Below, one piece after another: positions 55,725-64,000 of a DNA stretch of 64,000 nucleotides; the stretch's first letter is position 1, and every line of letters starts with the position of its first letter. The notes below the pieces were generated by a model, which was not told where the DNA came from, ran no database searches, and was given only the letters and a program-made list of their open reading frames with translations. The stretch comes from Cystobacter fuscus. GTDB lineage: Bacteria; Myxococcota; Myxococcia; Myxococcales; Myxococcaceae. The stretch spans positions 9,486,001 to 9,550,000 of the forward strand of contig NZ_CP022098.1 in the NCBI RefSeq assembly GCF_002305875.1, read 5' to 3'. Both the position numbers and the translations under genes were made by a program.

Positions 55725-55911
55725 CGGCCTCACGGCCTCCCCCTCCCAAGGGCGAGGAGCAACTCCGGGAATGCCCCCTCGGCAGGTTCTCGGGGGCACA
55801 CCATGCGCTCCTCCTCCCGTGTGGGTTGCGCGTGCACTCGAACACGTATGATCCGAAGTGCTGGCGCGACGCCGTCATTGAGACGGGTTCTCGCCCACGA
55901 GGGTCCTCCGC

Positions 55912-58900
55912 ATGTTGGACATACCGGGTTATAGGGTTCTCGGCGCCATCCGAGCGATGGGCTCCAACGTGCTGTTCCAGGCGGTGCGCGAGGCCGATGC
56001 CCTACCCGTCATCATCAAGACGCCGATCGCCGCCTCGCCAGGTCCCGTCGAGAACGAGCGGTACCGGCGGGAGTTTGGAATCCTGCAGCGGCTGAAGGAC
56101 GTGCGGGGCGTGGCCAGGCCCTATGCCTGCGAGCGACTCCACGAGCGGCCCCTGCTCCTGCTCGAGTGGGTGCTCGGCCAACCCCTGTCAGAGCTCACGG
56201 GTCAGCCCATGGAGCTCTCCCGGTTCCTGCACCTGGCCATCTCCCTGGCGTCCACCCTGGGGGAAGTCCACTCCCGCAACGTCATCCACAAGGACATCAA
56301 ACCCTCGAACATCATCGAGGAGCCGTCGGGGGATGCACGGCTCATCGACTTCGGTGTGGCCACGCTGCAGCAGGTGGAGCACCTGGACGCGGCGCCGACG
56401 CATCTGGTGGAGGGCACGCTGGCGTACATGTCGCCGGAGCAGACGGGGCGGATGAACCGCGCGGTGGACTACCGCACGGACTTCTACTCGTTGGGAGTGA
56501 CCTTCTACGAGCTGCTGATAGGGCAGCGCCCCTTCCAGGGACGGGATGCGCTCGAATGGTTCCACGCGCACATGGCGCAAAAGCCCAGACCTCCGCATGA
56601 GCTGAATCCGCAGGTGCCGCCGGCCTTGTCCGCCATCGTGCTCAAGCTCCTGGCCAAGGTGGCCGAGGAGCGCTACCAGAGCGCCGAGGGACTCAAGGCG
56701 GACCTGGAGCGCTGCCGCGAGGCGCTGAGCCAGAGCGAGCAGGAGGAGTTCGTGTTGGGGACGCGCGACACGCCCAACCGGTTCCAACTGCCGCAGCGGC
56801 TCTACGGGCGCGAAGCGCAGGTGGCCACCCTGCTCGAGAGCTTCGAGCGGGTGGCCCAGACGAGCGAGCCGGAGTTGCTCCTGGTCAGCGGATACTCGGG
56901 CATCGGCAAGTCCTCGGTGGTGAACGAGCTGTACAAGCCCGTGGTCCAGCGCCGCGGCGTCTTCCTGCGTGGCAAGTTCGACCAGTTCCAGCGAGACATT
57001 CCCTACGCCACCCTGGCGCAGACCCTCCGCGAGCTGGTGCAGCAACTGCTCGCGGGGAGCGACGAGGAGCTCGCCCGGTGGCGCGAACAGGTGAACCGGG
57101 CCTGGGAAGGCAAGGGCCAGGTGCTCGTGGAGCTGGTGCCCCAGTTGGAAATCCTGGCGGGCCCGCAACCCGCGCTCCAGGAACTGTCCTCCAACGAGGC
57201 GCAGCACCGCTTCTACCGGGTGGTGCGCCAGTTCCTCTCGGTGTTCGCCACCCGGGAGCACCCCATGGTGGTGTTCCTGGATGACTTGCAGTGGGCGGAC
57301 CCGGCCAGCCTCCAGCTGCTCGGACATCTGCTGTCGCATCCCCAGCCGGAAGCCCCGCCGGTGCTCTGGATTGGCGCCTACCGGGACAACGAGGTGGGCC
57401 CCACGCACCCTCTCCTGCCGATGCTGCGCGAGGTGCTCGCGGCGCGGACCCGGCTGGTGGACATCCGGCTGGAGCCGCTGAGCGTGGCTCAGGTGGAGCA
57501 CCTGGTGGGAGATGCGTTGCCAGGAGCGGAACGGGAGGCCATCGCCCCGCTCTCGGCGCTGGTGCACGAGAAGACGGGAGGCAACCCCTTCTTCCTGATG
57601 CAGTTGCTGGTGGCACTCCACCAGGATGGTCTGCTGGTGCGGGTGCCCGAGGGAGGATGGCGGTGGGATGCCGAGGGAGTACGGGCCCGGGACTACTCGG
57701 AGAACGTCGTCGACTTCATGGTGGGCAAGCTGCGCCAGTTCCCCCCGGGCACGCAGCACCTGCTGCGGCTGGCCGCGTGCGTGGGCACCCACTTCACCCT
57801 CCAGATGCTGGGCACCCTCGCCGGCCTGGGACAGCTGGAGGAGGTGGAACAGGGGCTCGAGCCCGCGCTCCAGGAAAGCATGCTGGTGCGCTCCGGCCCG
57901 GAGCAGTACCGCTTCCTGCATGACCGCATCCAGCAGGCGGCCCACTCCCTCGTCTCCCAGGAGGAGCAGAAGGCCATCCACCTGCGCATCGGCCGCCTGC
58001 TGCTCCAGAGCCTGACACAGGAGCAGGTGCACGAGTCGCTCTTCGACGTGGTGAGCCAGCTCAACGCCGGCGTGGAGCTGATGGAGGAGGCCGCGGAACG
58101 CCACCAGCTCGCGCGGTTGAACGCCGAGGCGGGACGCAAGGCCGCGGCCGCGGTCGCGCTCCGCCCCGCCCTCAGCTACCTCGAGATGGCCTTCACGCTC
58201 ATCCCGGGAGACCCCTGGGAGACGGACCCCGAGCTGGCCTTCAAGGTACGGCTCGCGCGGGCCAGATGCGAACTGCTGAGCAGCAACATCGCCGAGACGC
58301 GCCAGCTCACGGAGGAGCTGCTGTCCCGCGCGCGGAGCCGTGCGGACATCACCGCCGCGTATTGCCTGAAGAATGACATCGGCCTCGTCACGGGCGACAT
58401 CCAGGGCGCCGTCACCTGCATGCTGGAATGCCTCGACGTGCTGGGCATGCCCATCTCACGCCACCCCACCCAGGAGGAGGCGATCGCCGCCCACGACGAG
58501 GTGTGGGCGCTGCTGGGAAAGCGCTCCATCGAGAGCCTCATCGATCTGCCGCCCATGACGGATCCGGACATGAAGCTGGTGATGGGGGTGCTCGCCTCGC
58601 TCTTCGGACCGGCCTACTTCAGCGATCACCACCTGCTCATCATCGACCTGAGCCGCATGGTGTCGCTGACCCTCCGCTACGGCTTCTCGGAGGCCGCGGT
58701 GCTGGGAATCTGCTGGTTCGGGGTGCTGACCAGCTCCTACTTCAAGCGGTACCGGCAAGGCGAGGCCCTGGGCCAGCTCGCGTGCGAGCTCATCGAGCGG
58801 CACGACCTGCCCGATCGCCGCACGCGGGTGCTCTTCGGGGTGCAATACACCGACTACTGGACCCGTCCCATCCACCTCGTGCACGAGATTTCCCTGCGCG

Positions 58901-61191
58901 GCTTCCGGGACGATCTCCAGTCCGGGGACTACCTGAACGCCAGCTTCTTCTGCCACATGATCGTCCAGAACCGTCTGGCCATGGGGCACAACCTCAAGGA
59001 CGTCTACGAGGAAGCGGTCTCGCGCGGCGAGTTCGTGAACAAGGCGGGGGTCGTGGATGCGATGGACATGCTCCTGAGCTACCAGGCCTACGTGCAGCAG
59101 ATGCGCGGGCTCTCGCGCTCCTTCGACACGTTGAGCGGGGGCGACTTCGATGAGCAGGCCTTCGAGGCCACCCGGCAGATTCCCGCGCGCATGGGCACCA
59201 TGCGGTGCGTCTATTGGATCGTGAAGCTCCAGTCGCGCTTCATGTGCGGCGCCTACGCGGAAGCCCTGGAGGCGGCGAACAAGGCGTCCGAGCTGCTCTG
59301 GTCCATGCACGGCATGCTCTTTCTCAGGGAGTACCAGTTCTTTCGCGCCCTGAGCCTGGCCGCGTGCTTCGAGGGAGCCTCGCCCGAGGAACAGCGGCGC
59401 TATCTCGAGGCCATCCAGGTCCACCAGCGGCAGCTCGCGGACTGGGCGGAGCATTGCCCCGAGAACTTCCACGCGCTCGAGCAGCTCGTGTCCGCGGAGC
59501 TGGCGCGCCTCGCGGGCCGGGCGGACGAGGCCACACGCGCCTATGAAGAGGCCATCCGCTCGGCGCGGGAGAACGCTGCCCCCCAGTACGTGGGACTGGC
59601 CAGCGAACTCGCGGCCAACTTCTGGCGCACGCGGCAGGCCTCGGTGGTCGCCCATGCTTTCGCGAGAGAAGCCCGGGCGGCGTACCTGCAGTGGGGAGCC
59701 CTGGGCAAGGTGCAGCACCTGGAATCCCAGTGGCCCCACGTCGCGTCCTCGGCGGACGCCGAGGAGGCATTGACCACCCACAGCACGGCCTCGACCCGCA
59801 TCGACGCGCTCACCGTCGTCAAGGCCCAGCAGGCCGTCTCCAGCGAGATCGTGCTGGAGAATCTGGTGACGACGCTGCTGCGCGCGGCCATCGAGAACGC
59901 GGGCGCCCAGAGCGGCGCCCTGCTGCTGCCGGAAGGCAACACGCTCTCGGTGGCGGCCATCTCCGGGACGTCGCCGGAGGGGGCAACGCACGAGTTGCCA
60001 TGGACGATCCTGTCCTATGTCCGGCGCACCCGGGAGCACGTGCTCATTGGCGACGCCTCCAAGCCCCACCCGTTCTCGGCCGATCCCTCCCTGGCGCGTG
60101 GCGGAGCGCGCTCGGTGTTGTGTCTGCCCCTGATGAAGCAGGAGCAGTTCTCCGGAGCGCTGTATCTGCAGAACAACCTGGCCACCAATGCCTTCAGTCC
60201 GGCGCGCCTGGCGCTCCTGGGACACATCGCCTCACAGGCGGCCATCTCCATCGAGAACGCGCGGCTGTACGCGGACGTGCAACGCGCCCGGACGGAGCTG
60301 CGCCGGGCCAATGAGGAGCTGGAGCGGCGGGTGGAGGAGCGCACGCGCGAGCTCAAGCAGGCCCAGGCCCGTCTGGTGGACACCGCGCGCGAGGTGGGCA
60401 TGGCCGAGGTGGCTTCCAACGTGCTGCACAACGTGGGCAATGTGCTCACCAGCGCCGTCGTCAACCTGGAAATGATGCGCCAGGCCGTGGGCTCCTCCCG
60501 CGTGGGCCGGCTGAAGCAAGCCACGACCCTGCTGATGGAGAACCAGGCGAACCTGGTGGAGTTCCTCGCGGAGGGCTCGCGCGGCAGCCGCCTGCCGGAG
60601 TACCTCTCGGTGGTGGCCGACGAGCTGGTGCGGGAACAGACCCGCCTCATGGAGGACATGGATGCGATGGGCCGGCACATCGACCACATCCGCGCCATCG
60701 TCCAGGTGCAGCAGACGTACGCGCGCAACGCGTTGATGACGGAGGAGTGCGATCTCGCCCAGCTCATCGATGATGCCCTGCGCATCCAGATGGAGACGCT
60801 GCAACGTCATGGCGTCAGCGTCCAACGCGAGCTGGCGGTGCTCCCCAAGGTGAGGGTGGACAAGCACAAGGTGTTGCAGATCCTCATCAACCTGCTCAGC
60901 AATGCCCGTCACGCGCTGGAGGCCATGCCCGAGGGGAATCGTCACCTGTGGGTGAGACTGAGCGCGGCGGGGCCGGTGGCTCGCATCCAGGTGGAGGACG
61001 ACGGGATGGGCATCGCTCCCGAGGTGAAGGGCAAGCTCTTCACGCACGGCTTCACCACGCACAAGAATGGCCACGGCTTCGGGCTGCACTCGAGCGCGCT
61101 GGCGGCGCAGATACTCAATGGACGCCTGACGCTCGAAAGCAATGGGCCTGGCCAGGGCGCCGTGGCCACGCTGGAACTTCCTCTCACGTAG
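55912..61191 (+). CDS. Hybrid Ser/Thr kinase - AAA ATPase - GAF - histidine kinase
   Basis: This 1759-residue cytoplasmic protein joins four signalling modules. A Ser/Thr kinase covers 1-270 (Lys36, HKDIKPSNI, LIDFGVA, YMSPEQ); its Gly loop is degenerate (LGAIRAMGSN). An AAA_16-type ATPase follows (SGYSGIGKSSVV about 325, VVFLDDLQWADP about 455). Helical repeats extend to about 1300. A GAF domain (GALLLPEGNTLSVAA... about 1335-1470) precedes a coiled coil and histidine kinase with the His1506 in NVLHNVGN, N box LLSNARHALEA and VEDDGMGI. The layout is known from myxobacteria and cyanobacteria. No response regulator is adjacent. Confidence 0.95.
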   Translation: MLDIPGYRVLGAIRAMGSNVLFQAVREADALPVIIKTPIAASPGPVENERYRREFGILQRLKDVRGVARPYACERLHERPLLLLEWVLGQPLSELTGQPMELSRFLHLAISLASTLGEVHSRNVIHKDIKPSNIIEEPSGDARLIDFGVATLQQVEHLDAAPTHLVEGTLAYMSPEQTGRMNRAVDYRTDFYSLGVTFYELLIGQRPFQGRDALEWFHAHMAQKPRPPHELNPQVPPALSAIVLKLLAKVAEERYQSAEGLKADLERCREALSQSEQEEFVLGTRDTPNRFQLPQRLYGREAQVATLLESFERVAQTSEPELLLVSGYSGIGKSSVVNELYKPVVQRRGVFLRGKFDQFQRDIPYATLAQTLRELVQQLLAGSDEELARWREQVNRAWEGKGQVLVELVPQLEILAGPQPALQELSSNEAQHRFYRVVRQFLSVFATREHPMVVFLDDLQWADPASLQLLGHLLSHPQPEAPPVLWIGAYRDNEVGPTHPLLPMLREVLAARTRLVDIRLEPLSVAQVEHLVGDALPGAEREAIAPLSALVHEKTGGNPFFLMQLLVALHQDGLLVRVPEGGWRWDAEGVRARDYSENVVDFMVGKLRQFPPGTQHLLRLAACVGTHFTLQMLGTLAGLGQLEEVEQGLEPALQESMLVRSGPEQYRFLHDRIQQAAHSLVSQEEQKAIHLRIGRLLLQSLTQEQVHESLFDVVSQLNAGVELMEEAAERHQLARLNAEAGRKAAAAVALRPALSYLEMAFTLIPGDPWETDPELAFKVRLARARCELLSSNIAETRQLTEELLSRARSRADITAAYCLKNDIGLVTGDIQGAVTCMLECLDVLGMPISRHPTQEEAIAAHDEVWALLGKRSIESLIDLPPMTDPDMKLVMGVLASLFGPAYFSDHHLLIIDLSRMVSLTLRYGFSEAAVLGICWFGVLTSSYFKRYRQGEALGQLACELIERHDLPDRRTRVLFGVQYTDYWTRPIHLVHEISLRGFRDDLQSGDYLNASFFCHMIVQNRLAMGHNLKDVYEEAVSRGEFVNKAGVVDAMDMLLSYQAYVQQMRGLSRSFDTLSGGDFDEQAFEATRQIPARMGTMRCVYWIVKLQSRFMCGAYAEALEAANKASELLWSMHGMLFLREYQFFRALSLAACFEGASPEEQRRYLEAIQVHQRQLADWAEHCPENFHALEQLVSAELARLAGRADEATRAYEEAIRSARENAAPQYVGLASELAANFWRTRQASVVAHAFAREARAAYLQWGALGKVQHLESQWPHVASSADAEEALTTHSTASTRIDALTVVKAQQAVSSEIVLENLVTTLLRAAIENAGAQSGALLLPEGNTLSVAAISGTSPEGATHELPWTILSYVRRTREHVLIGDASKPHPFSADPSLARGGARSVLCLPLMKQEQFSGALYLQNNLATNAFSPARLALLGHIASQAAISIENARLYADVQRARTELRRANEELERRVEERTRELKQAQARLVDTAREVGMAEVASNVLHNVGNVLTSAVVNLEMMRQAVGSSRVGRLKQATTLLMENQANLVEFLAEGSRGSRLPEYLSVVADELVREQTRLMEDMDAMGRHIDHIRAIVQVQQTYARNALMTEECDLAQLIDDALRIQMETLQRHGVSVQRELAVLPKVRVDKHKVLQILINLLSNARHALEAMPEGNRHLWVRLSAAGPVARIQVEDDGMGIAPEVKGKLFTHGFTTHKNGHGFGLHSSALAAQILNGRLTLESNGPGQGAVATLELPLT

Positions 61192-61207
61192 CAGGGCACG
61201 GCCCGCG

Positions 61208-61229
61208 TGGGTCCCGGAGCCGGGACCCA
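61208..61229 (+). terminator. Terminator-like hairpin after the hybrid kinase
   Basis: TGGGTCCCG and CGGGACCCA form a perfect 9-bp stem with a 4-nt loop, 17 bp after the stop. There is no T-run, so termination strength is uncertain. Confidence 0.62.
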
Positions 61230-61407
61230 GCAAGAAAGGCTGACAAGACAAAGGCATTCTTCAGCCATGAGAAAATGAGACTCCCACGACGCCCCCATTC
61301 ATTTCATGTCTCGGCAATTGTGTTGACTACTCCACGTCACTTATGCGAACCAGGATTTTCCTGGATGGCTGAAATATTTCAGCCACGTCGCGAATGGGAG
61401 AACTCAC

Positions 61408-62598
61408 ATGACGTACCGTCGAGCCGACGTTGCATCTTCCAGTGGGTGGCGGTGGGGCGTGGTTCTGCTGACGGCAGTGGTGGGATGTGGCCGGGAGACA
61501 CAAGCGCCGGCTCCCGTGCAGGATCCCATGGAAGCACTCGAGCAAGAGACGCTGCACCAACCGCCTCCCGCCGGGTGTACGGAGATCACCCTCGGCGAGC
61601 TCGAGAATGGCATCGAGCTGTCACCCGTGAGGTATGGGCAACAGCCGACGTATCGCGGAGAGTTTTCGAACCTCGGGGATCCCGCGGTGGCGGATTCCGC
61701 GTACATCCGATTGGACGTGAACACCGCCCTGGGGCTTCATGATCTGGCCAACGGCGGCACCAACCTGTTCTCGTGCGAGCAATGCGTCTATGGCTACCAG
61801 GACGCCGGTGCGTCGACGGCGAAGACCTTCGTCGCCGAGTCGGGCAAGCTCTTCGTCGCGAGCAAGGTCTCGCCCCAGCAGACCGCCGGCGCAATCGCCA
61901 ATGTGCTCTTGCGCGAGTCGGTGGCCGCTCCGCCACTCCGAGTGCCGTACACTGGAACCGCACCGGTGGAGGGCGGTGAGTGCCGATGGATCCGGTTCGC
62001 GAAGTGGAGCACGATCCGCCCCGGCGGCTGCGATCCCCGCGAAGGTGCGCTGACCACGATCCCCCCAAACCACACCTGCGTCGCCGACGACACCGTGGGC
62101 AGCGACGGTACGCTCGAAGAGTCACTGGGCACCAAGACGCAGGGACAGGCATGCACGTACACACCCGCGGCGAGCGAGGACCAGCTCGCCTCGACGGACT
62201 GCGCGCCCGGCTATGCCTGCTCCAGCGCCTACAACGACACGCGGCAGTGCCTCGCCACGTGCGACTTCATGGCGGCGGACCCGGGGTGCCCGACCGGCAC
62301 GGTATGCGGCGTCTATGGCCTGTGCATCGAGCAGTCGGTCATGGAGCCCATTGGCTATCTCTTCGATCCGGCACTCATTGGCGAGACCTGTAGCGTCAAC
62401 TGGGCCGAGTTCTGCGGCGTCGAGGGTGCGCGAGGCGTCTGCGTCGACCTGACACGCTCGGGCCATGGCACCTGCTACCGCTACGCACGCGCCCGCTCGG
62501 AATGCGGCGCGGGAGAAGAGCTTGGCTATGTCTCCTACCCGCTCGCCAACGGCGGGGTCGATAACACCTCCGGGTGGTGCTATCCCGACGGACTTTGA
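61408..62598 (+). CDS. Cys-rich lipoprotein
   Basis: The 396-residue product has a signal ending VVLLTAVVGC, a lipobox, then RETQAPAPVQ, a linker like that of the lipoproteins at 44 and 50 kb. The mature part has many Cys in extracellular-type modules (FSCEQCVYGY; TDCAPGYACSSAY; CLATCDFMAADPGCP; CGVYGLC). GGGAGAACTCAC precedes the ATG. It converges on thiE. Function is unknown; outer-membrane or surface location is likely. Confidence 0.9.
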   Translation: MTYRRADVASSSGWRWGVVLLTAVVGCGRETQAPAPVQDPMEALEQETLHQPPPAGCTEITLGELENGIELSPVRYGQQPTYRGEFSNLGDPAVADSAYIRLDVNTALGLHDLANGGTNLFSCEQCVYGYQDAGASTAKTFVAESGKLFVASKVSPQQTAGAIANVLLRESVAAPPLRVPYTGTAPVEGGECRWIRFAKWSTIRPGGCDPREGALTTIPPNHTCVADDTVGSDGTLEESLGTKTQGQACTYTPAASEDQLASTDCAPGYACSSAYNDTRQCLATCDFMAADPGCPTGTVCGVYGLCIEQSVMEPIGYLFDPALIGETCSVNWAEFCGVEGARGVCVDLTRSGHGTCYRYARARSECGAGEELGYVSYPLANGGVDNTSGWCYPDGL

Positions 62599-62609
62599 GC
62601 CGGTCGGGA

Positions 62610-62638
62610 ACTCCCCGGGCACCCGGTGAACGGGGAGT
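62610..62638. terminator. Bidirectional terminator between the lipoprotein gene and thiE
   Basis: ACTCCCCG at 62610-62617 pairs with CGGGGAGT at 62631-62638, with inner CACC/GGTG pairing. CATTTTG lies downstream on the plus strand. Confidence 0.75.
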
Positions 62639-62661
62639 CGAGGCACTCATTTTGTCTGGCC

Positions 62662-63318
62662 TTACGGGCAGCCCCTGCGCGCGCGCCCCTCGCGGACGAC
62701 ACGGACGAGGGTGCTCGCGGCCACTTCGCAGTCGTCCGCGGAGCAGATGGCGGACACCACCGAGACCCCATCCGCCCCGGCGGCGACGACCGCCGCGGCG
62801 TTGGCGGCGGAGATGCCACCGATGGCCACGGTCGGCACGGGCAGCAGGCGCCGCAGCCGGGTGAGCTCCTCCAGCCCGAGCGCCGGGGTGGCATCCGGCT
62901 TGGAGCCGGTGGGGAAGATGGGACCCACGCCCGCGTAGTCCACCACCGACGGATCCAACGTGGGCAGGTCTTCCGCCCCGGTGATGGACAGACCCACCAG
63001 CGCGTCGGGCCCCAGCAGCCGCCGGGCCACCTCGGGCGGCAGGTCCCCCTGCCCCACGTGCACACCGTCCGCCCCCATCGCCAGCGCCAGGTCCACCCGA
63101 TCATTGACGATGAGCGGCACCCCGAGCGGCCGGAGCCGTTCGAGCAGCGCCCGACCCAATGCCAGCGTCTCGCGCGCCGGGACATCCTTGTCGCGCAATT
63201 GCACCAGGGTCGCTCCGCCGCGCACCGCGGCGAGCACCACGTCCACCAGCCCGCGCCCGCGCGACAGCAGGCGGTCGGTGACGAGGTAGACGGACAGATC
63301 GGGCACACGACGGGTCAT
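62662..63318 (-). CDS. thiE: Thiamine-phosphate synthase
   Basis: The 218-residue TIM-barrel enzyme joins HMP pyrophosphate and thiazole phosphate to thiamine phosphate. Signatures are YLVTDR at the start, LVQLRDKD with the phosphate-binding Arg/Lys, VNDRVDLA, DGVHVGQGD, GVGPIFPTGSK with the Thr/Ser loop, and VAIGGI near the end. It starts 14 bp after the thiM stop, so the two form an operon with thiM first. Any TPP riboswitch would lie beyond the right edge. Confidence 0.96.
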   Translation of the reverse strand: MTRRVPDLSVYLVTDRLLSRGRGLVDVVLAAVRGGATLVQLRDKDVPARETLALGRALLERLRPLGVPLIVNDRVDLALAMGADGVHVGQGDLPPEVARRLLGPDALVGLSITGAEDLPTLDPSVVDYAGVGPIFPTGSKPDATPALGLEELTRLRRLLPVPTVAIGGISAANAAAVVAAGADGVSVVSAICSADDCEVAASTLVRVVREGRARRGCP

Positions 63319-63332
63319 GCGGACGGTCTCCT

Positions 63333-64000
63333 TCAGCGCAGGCGGGCGCGGGCGCGCACGGTGGCCTCATCCAGGGTGTAGAGCGCGTCCAGCAGGTGGA
63401 GTTGCAGCGAACCCGGACCCTTGGACTGCTCGGCGGCGAGCTCCCCGGCCAGGCCCAGCGTGGCGAGGGCGCGCGAGGCGGCCAGTACCGCGTCGGGCTC
63501 CACCGCGAGGAAGGCGCCCACGAGCGCGGACGCCGTGCACCCCATGCCCGTCACCCGGGCCATGAGCGGGTGGCCGTTGTCCACCGCCACCACGCGGGAG
63601 CCGTCGGTGACGTAGTCCGTCTTGCCCGTGACGGCCACCACGGTGCCCAGGCGGGAGGCCAGCCCTCGTGCCGCCTCGAGCGAAGCGTCGGAGGACTGGG
63701 TGCTGTCCACGCCGCGCGTGGCCCCCGCCTCACCCGCCATCGCGAGCACCTCCGAGGCATTGCCGCGGATGACCGCCGGAGCCTGTCGCGCCAGATCGGC
63801 GGAGGTGGCGGAGCGATAGCGCGTGGCACCGGCGCCCACCGGATCCAACACCCATGGCACCCGAGCATGGCGCGCCGCGTGGATGGCCAACCGCATCGCC
63901 TCCACCCAGTCCGGAGACAGGGTGCCGATGTTCACCACCAGCGCTTGCGAGAGGACCGCGAAGTCGGCCGCCTCCTCCCGCGCGTGCACCATTGCGGGCG
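63333..64000 (-). CDS. thiM: Hydroxyethylthiazole kinase (5' end cut by window edge)
   Basis: The frame is open to the right edge, covering about 222 codons. It phosphorylates the thiazole moiety salvaged for thiamine. SPAM-VHA at the edge, LVVNIGTLSP, PWVLDPVGAG, VIRGNASEVLA, the VAVTGKTDYVTDG loop and VTGMGCTASALVGAFLA are the ribokinase-like ThiM signature. The Met at 63992 is internal (it belongs to the SPAM motif), so the true start is outside. It precedes thiE by 14 bp. Confidence 0.96.
   Translation of the reverse strand, partial: PAMVHAREEAADFAVLSQALVVNIGTLSPDWVEAMRLAIHAARHARVPWVLDPVGAGATRYRSATSADLARQAPAVIRGNASEVLAMAGEAGATRGVDSTQSSDASLEAARGLASRLGTVVAVTGKTDYVTDGSRVVAVDNGHPLMARVTGMGCTASALVGAFLAVEPDAVLAASRALATLGLAGELAAEQSKGPGSLQLHLLDALYTLDEATVRARARLR

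Noticed and set aside
62599-64000. TPP riboswitch for the thiM-thiE operon
   Set aside because: The operon's 5' end is beyond the right edge; nothing between thiM and thiE is large enough.

Overview
The window is high-GC DNA from a fruiting myxobacterium, most likely of the Cystobacter/Archangium/Stigmatella group (inference). Support comes from an infC/dsg-type IF-3 that appears to start at ATC and has a long C-terminal tail, giant Ser/Thr-kinase hybrids, a DUF2381-like fragment, MopE-type lipoproteins and many secreted or lipid-anchored proteins of unknown function. I saw no rRNA, tRNA or CRISPR array.

Layout. 1-5.2 kb (minus): the 5' part of a fatty acyl-AMP ligase with a carrier domain running off the left edge, an M91/NleD-like zinc peptidase and two overlapping zinc-ribbon membrane proteins; an MFS transporter diverges. 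6.8-11 kb: two tandem paralogous lipoproteins. 11-18.8 kb: LysR regulator, an Arg/Glu-repeat secreted protein, a FIST protein pair, a HAD phosphatase, infC, an AlaLys-rich protein and a GAF/histidine-kinase-like protein lacking the phospho-His. 18.8-28 kb: M4 metalloprotease, carotenoid oxygenase, a kinase-ATPase-TPR regulator and a repeat lipoprotein. 28-33.5 kb: unrecognised proteins, a LysR relic, a palindromic repeat and a truncated DUF2381-like gene. 33.6-41 kb: an orphan molybdopterin oxidoreductase subunit, then a LacI regulator next to a secreted beta-helix/FnIII/CBM56-like protein, with classic LacI operators.

41-54 kb is the most dynamic part. It holds a lipoprotein with near-identical 105-bp repeats, two copies of a lipoprotein locus about 8 kb apart, a 96-bp palindromic element with 3-bp target duplication inside the damaged copy, a 119-bp copy of the copper-ATPase metal-binding region, transposase relics, a lipoprotein with an in-frame TGA, and an intact IS4-type element with a 9-bp target duplication. 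An aldo/keto reductase-TetR-DUF1761 set and a CopA-type ATPase lie at its right side. 54-64 kb: an M24 peptidase relic, a strictosidine-synthase-like protein, a 1759-residue Ser/Thr-kinase/ATPase/GAF/histidine-kinase hybrid, a Cys-rich lipoprotein, and thiE and thiM (thiM cut by the right edge).

Few genes form clear pathways. The coherent units are thiM-thiE, LacI with its polysaccharide-active target, reductase-TetR-DUF1761, the zinc-ribbon pair and the FIST pair. The rest looks like myxobacterial surface, signalling and predation functions in an accessory setting with visible recent rearrangement.
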